Assembly: GCA_040758375.1 (NCBI GenBank)
Contig: JBFLWE010000090.1
Location: 1-20,582, forward strand
Direction: 5' to 3'
Length of the DNA: 20,582 nt
Source: CAMLIZ01 sp040758375
GTDB taxonomy: Bacteria; Pseudomonadota; Gammaproteobacteria; Burkholderiales; Burkholderiaceae_C
This document shows positions 1 to 6,421 of the stretch, piece after piece. Made by a program: the position numbers and the translations under genes. Every line of letters begins with the position of its first letter. Within the stretch, counting starts at the first letter, position 1. The notes below the pieces were generated by a model. The model worked only from the letters and a program-made list of their open reading frames with translations. It was not told the origin of the DNA and ran no database searches.

Positions 1-1
1 G

Positions 2-400
2 GCGCCTGTGGGGCCTGCGGCTGCTGTCCGGCCGGCCGCGGTGACGCCGGAGCGGCAGACGTTGCCGCCGTGGGCCGTGACGTTGCCGCCGGGGGCCGTG
101 ACGTTGCCGACGCCGGTGGTGCCGCCCGGCACGCAGCCGGCCGGCACCGCCCCGTCGGGCACGCCGCCGCGCGACGAACCGGTGCGCGAGCGTGCGCGTG
201 CTCGCATGCGCGGCAGTGGCGCTGCCCAGGCAGTGGTGAAGGGGCCTGCGGAACGTTGCGCGGACCGCGTCTTCATCGCCCGCCTGCTGTGCATGCAGCG
301 CGCTTGCGACGGCGATCGGCGCCTGCGCCGGCATCCCGAGTGCGTGCGCATGCGTGAAGCGGAGCGCGAGCGCCACGAGCGCATGCTGTTCCCCGACTGA
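2..400 (+). CDS. C-terminal part of a Pro/Thr-rich protein with a Cys-rich tail (5' end outside window)
   Basis: The reading frame is open from the first bases of the window and ends at TGA 398-400, so only the C-terminal ~132 residues are visible. A GTG at position 8 could be a start, but nothing supports it, and I read the gene as entering from the left. The first half is a low-complexity Pro/Thr/Val/Ala stretch that includes a 7-residue repeat (TLPPWAV, TLPPGAV, then a degenerate copy). The last ~50 residues are charged and carry four cysteines spaced C-x11-C-x4-C-x11-C, from 'CADRVF' to 'PECVRM'. A proline-rich linker followed by a compact Cys-bearing tail resembles the C-termini of some Burkholderiales Ser/Thr kinase-like proteins. 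That comparison is from memory and weak, so no function is assigned. No membrane segment is visible in this part. Confidence 0.55.
   Translation, partial: APVGPAAAVRPAAVTPERQTLPPWAVTLPPGAVTLPTPVVPPGTQPAGTAPSGTPPRDEPVRERARARMRGSGAAQAVVKGPAERCADRVFIARLLCMQRACDGDRRLRRHPECVRMREAERERHERMLFPD
58..117 (+). repeat. 21-bp in-frame tandem repeat, about 2.9 copies
   Basis: Copies at 58-78 and 79-99 share the core gacgttgccgccg and differ at one base; a degenerate third copy runs 100-117. The 21-bp period equals seven codons, so copy-number change would keep the frame. It encodes the Thr-Leu-Pro-Pro-x-Ala-Val repeat of the proline-rich linker. Confidence 0.75.
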
Positions 401-496
401 ACCGAGCCCGCTGACGCCTGCGCGACACGCTGGATCGGGAAACGGCCGATGCGCCGGGCTGCGCGGCGCAGTACACCGGATGGCCCTGCCGTACTC

Positions 497-500
497 GGAG
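497..500 (+). promoter_or_regulatory. Shine-Dalgarno GGAG supporting GTG start at 509
   Basis: GGAG lies 8 nt before the GTG at 509. The upstream ATG at 449 has no comparable site, and its extra 20 residues (Arg-rich, low complexity) do not look like the N-terminus of an acyl-CoA ligase. This site decides the start of the downstream gene. Confidence 0.5.
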
Positions 501-508
501 TGTCCAAG

Positions 509-2209
509 GTGTCTGCTGCTGCCCCGGTCCGCCCCCACCACGCGATCTGGCCGCGCCGCTTGCCGCGCGCGCTGACGATCCCCGAGACCTCGCTGTGGTT
601 CAACCTCGAAGTCTCGGCGCGGCGCTATCCGCACAAGACGGCTTATTGCTTCTTCGACCGGCGCCTGAGCTTCGGTGAGCTGCTGGCGCAGGCCGAGGCG
701 CTGGCCGGCTGGCTGCAGGCGCAGGGCGTGCGCAAGGGCGACCGCGTGCTGCTGTACATGCAGAACTGCCCGCAATTCGTGGTGGGCTTCTACGCGATCG
801 TGCGCGCCGACGCGGTGGTGGTGCCGGTCAACCCGATGAACCGCGCCGACGAGTTCGGCCACTACATCGCCGACCCCGAGGCGAAGGTGGCGCTGTGCAG
901 CGCCGACCTGGCCGGCATCGTGGCGCAGGCCAACGAGGCCCTGCCGACCACGCAACGCCTGCAGAAGGTGCTGGTGGCGCGCTACGCCGATGCGCTGCCG
1001 GCCGGCGGTGTGCCGGAGGACCAGAAGATGGCGTCGCCGCTGAACGAATGGCTGCTGGCCGAGCCGCCGCTGCCGCCAGGCTTCATCCGCTGGCAGCAGG
1101 CCCTGGGTGCGGGCCTGCAGCCCGCGCCGCACACCGCGCAGCCCGACGACCTGGTGCTGCTGCCCTACACCTCGGGCACCACCGGCCTGCCCAAGGGCTG
1201 CATGCACACGCACCGCACGCTGATGTCCAACACCATCGGCGGCGGCCTGTGGGCCCATGCCAGCGCGGAGACGGTGTCGCTGGGCGTCGTGCCGATGTTC
1301 CACATCACCGGCATGCTCTACAACGTGCTGGGGCCGGTGTACCTGGGCTCCACCGTGGTGCTGATGCCGCGCTGGGACCGCGAGCTCGCCGGCCGCCTGA
1401 TCTCGCGCTACCGGGTGACGCACTGGACCTGCATCCCCACGATGATCATCGACCTGTTCGCGAGCCCCCACTACAAGAGCTTCGACCTGTCGAGCCTGCA
1501 GTACCTCAGCGGCGGCGGCGCGGCCATGCCGCAGGCGGTGGCCGAGCGGCTGCAGCGGGAGTTCGGCATCACCTTCGCCGAAGGCTACGGCCTCACCGAG
1601 ACGGCCGCGCCCAGCCACGGCAACCCGCCCGAGCGCGCCAAGCTGCAGTGCCTGGGCATCCCGATCTACGGCGTGGACTCGCGCATCGTGGACCCGGCCA
1701 CGCTCGAGGAGCTGCCCCCCGGCGAAGTGGGCGAGATCGTCACGCACGGCCCCATGGTCTTCAAGGGCTACTGGCGGCACCCCGAGGCCACGCAGGCGGC
1801 CTTCATCGAGATCGACGGCAAGCCGTTCTTTCGCACCGGCGACCTGGGGCGCATGGACGAGGAAGGCTACTTCTTCATCACCGACCGCCTGAAGCGCATG
1901 ATCAACGCCAGCGGCTACAAGGTCTGGCCTTCGGAGGTGGAGCTGCTGCTGTTCAAGTGTCCGCTGGTGCAGGAGGCCTGCGTGATCGCGGCCAGGGACG
2001 CCTACCGCGGCGAGACGGTGAAGGCCGTGGTGGTGCTGCGCCCCGAGGCCCGCGGCAAGGCGACCGCCGAGGACGTCATCGCGTGGTCGCGCGAGCACAT
2101 GGCGGCCTACAAGGTGCCGCGCATCGTGGAGTTTGCCGACAGCCTGCCCAAGAGCGGCGCGGGCAAGGTGATGTGGCGTCTGCTGCAGGAAAAGGAAGCC
2201 GCCGTGTAG
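509..2209 (+). CDS. AMP-forming long-chain acyl-CoA ligase
   Basis: Member of the ANL superfamily, predicted to activate a carboxylic acid (probably a medium- or long-chain fatty acid) to acyl-AMP and then acyl-CoA in the cytoplasm. From the GTG at 509 the protein has 566 residues, normal for the family. Visible core motifs are the phosphate-binding loop YTSGTTGLPKG near residue 220, GYGLTET near 359, the hinge-region motif RTGDLGRMDEEGY near 440 followed by DRLKRMINASGYKVWPSE, and the C-terminal PKSGAGK with catalytic Lys553. All key residues are present, so the enzyme should be active. Substrate chain length cannot be read from the sequence. The gene stands alone on this strand; its TAG (2207-2209) directly abuts the stop of the convergent DUF805 gene. 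An ATG at 449 is an alternative start, but GTG 509 has a better ribosome-binding site. Confidence 0.9.
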   Translation: MSAAAPVRPHHAIWPRRLPRALTIPETSLWFNLEVSARRYPHKTAYCFFDRRLSFGELLAQAEALAGWLQAQGVRKGDRVLLYMQNCPQFVVGFYAIVRADAVVVPVNPMNRADEFGHYIADPEAKVALCSADLAGIVAQANEALPTTQRLQKVLVARYADALPAGGVPEDQKMASPLNEWLLAEPPLPPGFIRWQQALGAGLQPAPHTAQPDDLVLLPYTSGTTGLPKGCMHTHRTLMSNTIGGGLWAHASAETVSLGVVPMFHITGMLYNVLGPVYLGSTVVLMPRWDRELAGRLISRYRVTHWTCIPTMIIDLFASPHYKSFDLSSLQYLSGGGAAMPQAVAERLQREFGITFAEGYGLTETAAPSHGNPPERAKLQCLGIPIYGVDSRIVDPATLEELPPGEVGEIVTHGPMVFKGYWRHPEATQAAFIEIDGKPFFRTGDLGRMDEEGYFFITDRLKRMINASGYKVWPSEVELLLFKCPLVQEACVIAARDAYRGETVKAVVVLRPEARGKATAEDVIAWSREHMAAYKVPRIVEFADSLPKSGAGKVMWRLLQEKEAAV

Positions 2210-2563
2210 TCAGCCGGCCGCCGGCAAGGCCTGCGCCGGCGCGGGGCCGTGGCTGTTGGCGGCTTGCTGGCTCGGCAGCGCCAGCAGCACGATCAGCCAG
2301 ATCCAGCCGATCACCGGCAGCAGCCAGATCAGCTGCCACCAGCCGCTGCGGTCGGTGTCGTGCAGGCGGCGCGCCGCCGCCGCCACCGAGGGCAGCAGCA
2401 TGCCCAGGCAGAACAGCCCGCTGAGCACGTCGCTCACGAAGCCCAGCAGCACCGAGACCAGGAACACGAAGAGGAAGAACCACCAGTACTCCGAGCGCGA
2501 GGCGCGGCCGTTGAAGTCGGCGTACTTGGAGATGCAGGTGCGCACCGCTTGCGAGAAATCCAT
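2210..2563 (-). CDS. DUF805 family inner-membrane protein
   Basis: A 117-residue membrane protein of unknown function. The DUF805 hallmarks are clear: an N-terminal FNGRASRSEYWWF motif near residues 18-30, hydrophobic segments around 28-45, 48-62 and 76-93, and the conserved loop ARRLHDTDRSGWW between them. The C-terminal ~18 residues are an Ala/Pro-rich tail. I chose the ATG at 2563 because the DUF805 fold begins right after it and GAGGG (2572-2576) lies 8 nt upstream; the longer frame adds 21 residues unlike the family. It is the last of five minus-strand genes but is separated from DUF924 by 89 bp that contain a candidate promoter, so it may be transcribed on its own. The stop codon touches the stop of the convergent acyl-CoA ligase with no intergenic base. 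Confidence 0.85.
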   Translation of the reverse strand: MDFSQAVRTCISKYADFNGRASRSEYWWFFLFVFLVSVLLGFVSDVLSGLFCLGMLLPSVAAAARRLHDTDRSGWWQLIWLLPVIGWIWLIVLLALPSQQAANSHGPAPAQALPAAG

Positions 2564-2599
2564 GCGCGAAGCCCTCGGGTTTGTTGTCGAATGCGCGCG

Positions 2600-2628
2600 A
2601 TTCTCGGCGTTGCGTGCGCGGCCCACAA
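2600..2628 (-). promoter_or_regulatory. Candidate sigma-70 promoter for the DUF805 gene
   Basis: On the minus strand, TTGTGG (2628-2623) and GAGAAT (2605-2600) are separated by 17 nt. The -10 matches TATAAT at 4 of 6 positions; the -35 matches only its first three. It would give a leader of about 30 nt ending in the GAGGG ribosome-binding site. This is a pattern match only. Confidence 0.3.
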
Positions 2629-2652
2629 CAGGGGCGGCACCCTATGGCCTTG

Positions 2653-3240
2653 CTAGAAGCCGGAGCCGGGCTGCTTCAGGAATTCGGCTTCCTCGGGCGT
2701 GCAGGCGCGCCCGAGGATGGCGTTGCGGTGCGGAAAGCGCCCGAAGCGCTGGATGATCTCGTGGTGCCGGCGTGCGTAGTCGGCGTAGCCGGCCAGCGCC
2801 GGTGCGTCCTCGGCCAGGCGCGCGAACAGGCGCAGCGATTCCTGCTGCGCGCCCAGGTCTTCGGCGTGCTCGAAAGGCAGGTACACGAAGGTGCGGCGCA
2901 GCGGCGGCAGCGCCTGGTCCTGCGCCTGCGCCACCATGTCGCGCGCCGCGTCCAGCGCCAGCGCGTCGCCGGCAAAGGCGCGGGGCGTGTCGCGGAAGGC
3001 GTTGCGCGTGAACTGGTCGAGCAGCAGGATGCGCGCGAGCGCCGGGCCGGGCTGCCAGGCCCAGTCTCGCAGCTCGCCGACGAGTGCGCGCTCGATCAGC
3101 GGGCCGAAGCGCTGCGCGATCTCGCGGTCGAAGGCCGGGTTCTTGCGGAACCAGCGCGACGTGGTCTCCTCGGCGTCGGCGCGCTCGGGCGGGCCGAACC
3201 AGAACTCCAGCACCTCGGCCGGCTCGTTGCCGAAGCTCAT
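2653..3240 (-). CDS. DUF924 family protein
   Basis: A 195-residue soluble, mostly helical protein of unknown function. Family signatures run in order: VLEFWFG near residue 10, the WF-RKNPAFD segment near 30-37, ILLLDQFTRNAFRDTPRAF near 70-88, FVYLPFEHAEDL near 115-127, and RHHEIIQRFGRFPHRNAILGR near 158-178. These match DUF924 along its whole length, so the gene is intact. DUF924 proteins have a TPR-like helical architecture, and no enzymatic activity is firmly assigned as far as I know. The start ATG (3240-3238) overlaps the stop of the upstream acetyltransferase gene in an ATGA arrangement, which indicates translational coupling and fixes the start. A longer frame adding 19 residues would overlap the upstream gene out of frame and is unlikely. 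Confidence 0.87.
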   Translation of the reverse strand: MSFGNEPAEVLEFWFGPPERADAEETTSRWFRKNPAFDREIAQRFGPLIERALVGELRDWAWQPGPALARILLLDQFTRNAFRDTPRAFAGDALALDAARDMVAQAQDQALPPLRRTFVYLPFEHAEDLGAQQESLRLFARLAEDAPALAGYADYARRHHEIIQRFGRFPHRNAILGRACTPEEAEFLKQPGSGF

Positions 3241-3521
3241 GCCAGCAGGTCCAGCGTCTCGGGCCGGCGCTTCATGTAGGCCGCCGCATAGCTGCATTGG
3301 GGATCGACCTTGAGCCGGTGGGCGCGGGCGTGGTCCAGCGCGGCCTGGATCAGCGCGCCGGCGATGCCGCGCCCGCCCACGGCGGGCGGCACCTCGGTAT
3401 GCGTCAGGCGCAGCACGCCGTCGCGCAGGCGGTAGTCGGCCCTGCAGGCATGGCCCTCGACGGTGGTCTCGAAACAGGATTGCGCCTCGTTGTGGCGCAC
3501 GGTCCAGTGTGTTGCGTTCAT
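3237..3521 (-). CDS. Small GNAT-type N-acetyltransferase (COG2388/NATD1-like)
   Basis: A 94-residue single-domain protein of the short GNAT subgroup that lacks the first part of the classical fold. The visible core is LTHTEVPPAVGGRGIAGAL near residues 39-57, containing the acetyl-CoA pyrophosphate-binding GGRGIA loop, then ALDHARAHRLKVDPQCSYAAAYMKRRPE near 61-88. The Pro-x-Cys-Ser-Tyr segment and the final Tyr-x-x-x-x-Pro-Glu are typical of the subgroup, and the cysteine is a candidate functional residue. The acceptor substrate is unknown. The gene starts 31 bp after the S9 peptidase stop and its TGA overlaps the ATG of DUF924, so the three probably share a transcript. GNAT-DUF924 coupling does not by itself indicate a common pathway. 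Confidence 0.85.
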   Translation of the reverse strand: MNATHWTVRHNEAQSCFETTVEGHACRADYRLRDGVLRLTHTEVPPAVGGRGIAGALIQAALDHARAHRLKVDPQCSYAAAYMKRRPETLDLLA

Positions 3522-3552
3522 CGTGCGGTTGTGGGCAGTCGGCGTGCCGGGT

Positions 3553-5673
3553 TCAGCGCGCGAGCTGCTGCCAGAGGAAGCTGAACTCCAGCGCCATCAG
3601 GTCGGCGCGCTGGAAGTTGTCGGCCGCGCCGCCGTGGCCGCCTTCGATGTTTTCGTAGTAGAGGATGTCGTGGCCTTGCGCCCGCATGCGCGCGGCCATC
3701 TTGCGCGCATGGCCCGGGTGCACGCGGTCGTCGCGCGTGGAGGTGGTGAACAGCACCTTGGGGTACTTGATGTCCGCCTTCACGTTCTGGTAGGGGCTGT
3801 ACCTGGAGATGTAGGCCCACTCGGCAGCGTCGTCGGGGTTGCCGTACTCGGCCATCCACGAGGCGCCGGCCAGCAGCTTGTGGTAGCGCCGCATGTCGAG
3901 CAGCGGCACCTGGCACACCACCGCGTTGAACAGGTCGGGCCGCTGCACCAGCACCGCGCCTACCAGCAGGCCGCCGTTGCTGCCGCCCTGGATGCCGAGG
4001 TGGCGCGGGCTGGTGATCTTGCGCTTGACCAGGTCTTCGGCCACGGCGATGAAGTCGTCGTAGGCCTTCTGGCGGTTGGGCTTGAGCGCGGCCTGGTGCC
4101 AGGCCGGGCCGTATTCGCCGCCGCCTCGGATGTTGGCCACGACCAGCACGCCGCCTTCGCGGTACCAGGCGGTGCCGAAGCCGCCCGAGTACCACGGCTG
4201 CAGCGAGACCTCGAAGCCGCCGTAGCCGTACAGCAGCGTGGGGTTGCGGCCGTCGGCGACCGCGCCCTTGGGCCAGACCACGAAGTAGGGCACGCGCGTG
4301 CCGTCCTTGGAGGTGGCGAAGGCCTGTTCCACCCGCATGCCGGTGGCGTCGAAGAACGCGGGGCGTGCCTTCAGCGGCTCGCGCGCGTCGCTGCCGGCCG
4401 TGGCCAGCGCCAGCGAGTCGGGCGTGAGGAAGTCGGTGTAGCTGAGCAGGTAGCGTTCGGCCAGCGGGTCGCCGTCGGGCAGCAGCGGATCCCACAGGCT
4501 GCTCACGCCCAGCGTGCCGGGGAAGGGCGCCTTCACGCTGCGCTGCGTCCAGCGGCCCTCGGCATGGCGCCACTCTTCTAGGCGGCTGGCCACGTTGTCC
4601 AGCACGTTGAGCACGAGGTGCGAGCGGGTGAGCGCGTAGCCGGCCAGCGAGCGCGTGGGGGTGGGCGTGAACAGCGGCTGCAGCTTGCGTTCCCCGGCGA
4701 GGTAGGCCCGCGCGTCGGCCACCAGCAGCGACCCGCGCGGGAACGAGGTGTCACCGATCTTCCAGTCGCTGCGCAGTTCGAGCAGCAGGTGTTCGCGCCA
4801 GAATGCGAGCGTCGCATCGGCCGGCTTGTCGATGCGGCGCAGCGAGCCGTCCTCGTCGAGCAGGAACTGCTCGGTGTTGTAGAAGTCCAGCGAGCGGCCG
4901 AACACCGTGCGCTCGAAGCCGGGCGTGCGGTCCACGCTGACGAAGGCCGCGACGTCCTTGGCTTGGCCTTCGAACACGGTGACCGCCTCGGCCAGCGGCT
5001 GGCCACGCTTCCAGCGCTTGACGATGCGCGGATAGCCGGAGTTGGTCATCGAGCCGGGGCCGAAGTCGGTGGCCACGTACACGGTGTCGGCATCGATCCA
5101 GTCGATGCTGGTCTTGGCCTCGGGCAGCCTGAAACCGCCGTCGACGAAGCGCTTGGCCTTGGTGTCGAACTCGCGCACCACCACCGCATCGGCGCCGCCG
5201 CGCGACAGGTTGAGCAGGCAGCGCGCGTAGCGCGGCCCCAGGCAGGCGGCGCCGTGCCAGACCCAGTTTTCCTTTTCGGCCGCGCCCAAGGCGTCGAGGT
5301 CGAGCACGGTCTCCCAGGCCGGGTCGGGCTTGCGGTACTCGGCCAGCGTGGTGCGGCGCCACAGGCCGCGCTTGTGGTGCTCGTCCTGCCAGAGGTTGTA
5401 GAGGTGCTCACCCTGGCGCGAGACGTAGGGGATGCGCTCTTTCGAGTTGAGGATCTGCAGCAGCTGTTCGCGCGTGGCCTCGAAGCGCGGATGCGCCTGC
5501 AGCTGGGCGCGCGACTCGGCGTTGCGCTCGCGCGCCCAGGCGAGCGCCTTGTCGCCCTGCACCTCTTCGAGCCAGAGGTAGGGGTCGTCGGGGGTGGCGG
5601 TGGGGGTCGAGGACATGGCGAGCGACGGAAGGGCGAGCGCTGCGATCAGCAGCGCGACGGACATGGCGCGCAT
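3553..5673 (-). CDS. Exported prolyl oligopeptidase family serine peptidase (S9A)
   Basis: A 706-residue peptidase expected to cleave short peptides, typically after proline. The N-terminus, MRAMSVALLIAALALPSLA, reads as a signal peptide with likely cleavage near residue 19, which points to the periplasm. The mature part begins with the S9A-type DDPYLWLEEVQ. A seven-bladed propeller region (roughly 70-410) precedes the alpha/beta-hydrolase domain. The catalytic triad is complete: Ser565 in GGSNGG, Asp648/Asp649 in STRDDRVHPGH, and His680 in EGGHGG, at spacings close to those of porcine prolyl oligopeptidase. No good Shine-Dalgarno precedes ATG 5673 or the second ATG 5664; an internal ATG at residue 20 would give a cytoplasmic form. 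It lies 84 bp downstream of the SRPBCC gene and 31 bp upstream of the acetyltransferase gene. Confidence 0.9.
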   Translation of the reverse strand: MRAMSVALLIAALALPSLAMSSTPTATPDDPYLWLEEVQGDKALAWARERNAESRAQLQAHPRFEATREQLLQILNSKERIPYVSRQGEHLYNLWQDEHHKRGLWRRTTLAEYRKPDPAWETVLDLDALGAAEKENWVWHGAACLGPRYARCLLNLSRGGADAVVVREFDTKAKRFVDGGFRLPEAKTSIDWIDADTVYVATDFGPGSMTNSGYPRIVKRWKRGQPLAEAVTVFEGQAKDVAAFVSVDRTPGFERTVFGRSLDFYNTEQFLLDEDGSLRRIDKPADATLAFWREHLLLELRSDWKIGDTSFPRGSLLVADARAYLAGERKLQPLFTPTPTRSLAGYALTRSHLVLNVLDNVASRLEEWRHAEGRWTQRSVKAPFPGTLGVSSLWDPLLPDGDPLAERYLLSYTDFLTPDSLALATAGSDAREPLKARPAFFDATGMRVEQAFATSKDGTRVPYFVVWPKGAVADGRNPTLLYGYGGFEVSLQPWYSGGFGTAWYREGGVLVVANIRGGGEYGPAWHQAALKPNRQKAYDDFIAVAEDLVKRKITSPRHLGIQGGSNGGLLVGAVLVQRPDLFNAVVCQVPLLDMRRYHKLLAGASWMAEYGNPDDAAEWAYISRYSPYQNVKADIKYPKVLFTTSTRDDRVHPGHARKMAARMRAQGHDILYYENIEGGHGGAADNFQRADLMALEFSFLWQQLAR

Positions 5674-5682
5674 GGAGAACGG

Positions 5683-5699
5683 GGCGGCTTGTGGCCGCC
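5683..5699 (-). promoter_or_regulatory. Hairpin just upstream of the S9 peptidase start
   Basis: GGCGGC and GCCGCC form a 6-bp inverted repeat around a 5-nt loop, ending about 9 nt before ATG 5673. Because the usual ribosome-binding position has no GGAG-like sequence, this hairpin sits in the translation-initiation region and could modulate it. It lacks a T-tract, so termination after the SRPBCC gene is less likely. Confidence 0.3.
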
Positions 5700-5757
5700 T
5701 TCGCTGGAGGGAGTGCGGATGATAGAGGGCCGGCCGGGCCCCCTGCGCAAGGCAGGT

Positions 5758-6291
5758 TTAGCTGCGTCGCTCGGCCAGCGCCTTCAGGTTGGCGAGCCCG
5801 GCCTCGAAATCGCCGCCCACCATCTTGTCGGCGAACAGCGCGAACCAGCGGGTCAGCGGGTTGCTGCCAAAGTCGCCGTCCATGGTCCACGTGACGCGCG
5901 TGCCGCCGTTCTCGGGCACGAAGGCGAAGGCGCCGGTGGAGGTGGTGTCGAAATCGGGGAAGTACAGCTCGTAGACCACGCGGCGCTGCGGCTCGGCGGC
6001 GGTGAAGCGCATGCGGCCGTCGCCCTGGTCCTTGCTCTTCCATTCCCAGGCCGCGCCCACGCCGCTGTCGGGGCCGCTGTAGGTGATGTGCATGGCGGGA
6101 TCGCGCTGGTTCCACACCGACCAGGCTTTCCACTGGCGCGGGCTGGCGACCAGCGGGTACACCTTTTCCGGCGGCGCCTGCACCACGGCGCTGCGGCTGA
6201 CGCTGAACTTCGGCGAGATCAGCAGGCCGCCGCCCAGCAGCACCAGCGCGAGCACGAGCACAACCCCGAGCAGCCACTTCACGAGCTTCAT
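5758..6291 (-). CDS. SRPBCC (START-like) family protein with N-terminal membrane anchor
   Basis: A 177-residue protein whose first ~25 residues form a hydrophobic anchor or uncleaved signal (KLVKWLLGVVLVLALVLLGGG). The rest has the pattern of the polyketide cyclase/START-like helix-grip fold: a VSRSAVVQAPPEKVYPLVASPRQWKAW opening near 30-56, a central beta-rich part including GVGAAWEWKSKDQGDGRM near 77-95, then GTRVTWTMDGDFGSN near 130-144 and a C-terminal helix (DFEAGLANLKALAE). Such proteins bind hydrophobic ligands; the ligand here is unknown. A strong Shine-Dalgarno, GGAGGAGG, lies about 7 nt before ATG 6291. It is the first gene of a five-gene minus-strand run, and its start region is shared with the divergent peptidase gene at 6422. 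Confidence 0.85.
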   Translation of the reverse strand: MKLVKWLLGVVLVLALVLLGGGLLISPKFSVSRSAVVQAPPEKVYPLVASPRQWKAWSVWNQRDPAMHITYSGPDSGVGAAWEWKSKDQGDGRMRFTAAEPQRRVVYELYFPDFDTTSTGAFAFVPENGGTRVTWTMDGDFGSNPLTRWFALFADKMVGGDFEAGLANLKALAERRS

Positions 6292-6421
6292 GCGACTTTC
6301 CTCCTCCGGCGGTGGGGCATGAGTCTGTCGGCAATCGCCCGCCCGCGCAAGGGCTCGCCGGGGCTGGCATCATGCCCGGCTTGCCGGCCACCGCCGCGCG
6401 ACGCCTCACAGGAGTTTTTGC
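6292..6421. other. Divergent intergenic region between the SRPBCC and Dcp-like genes
   Basis: This 130-bp region must hold promoters for both directions and for the minus-strand five-gene run. It contains both ribosome-binding sites: CCTCCTCC at 6301-6308 (read on the minus strand) and AGGAG at 6411-6415. I could not identify convincing -35/-10 pairs. A short inverted repeat, GGCAT-C-ATGCC, sits at 6367-6377. Confidence 0.5.

Noticed and set aside
449..508. ATG at 449 as start of the acyl-CoA ligase
   Set aside because: The extra 20 residues are low-complexity and lack a ribosome-binding site; GTG 509 has GGAG at 8 nt.
6367..6377. Short palindrome GGCAT-C-ATGCC as an operator in the divergent promoter region
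   Set aside because: A 5-bp arm is expected by chance in this composition and there is no second copy or regulator gene nearby.
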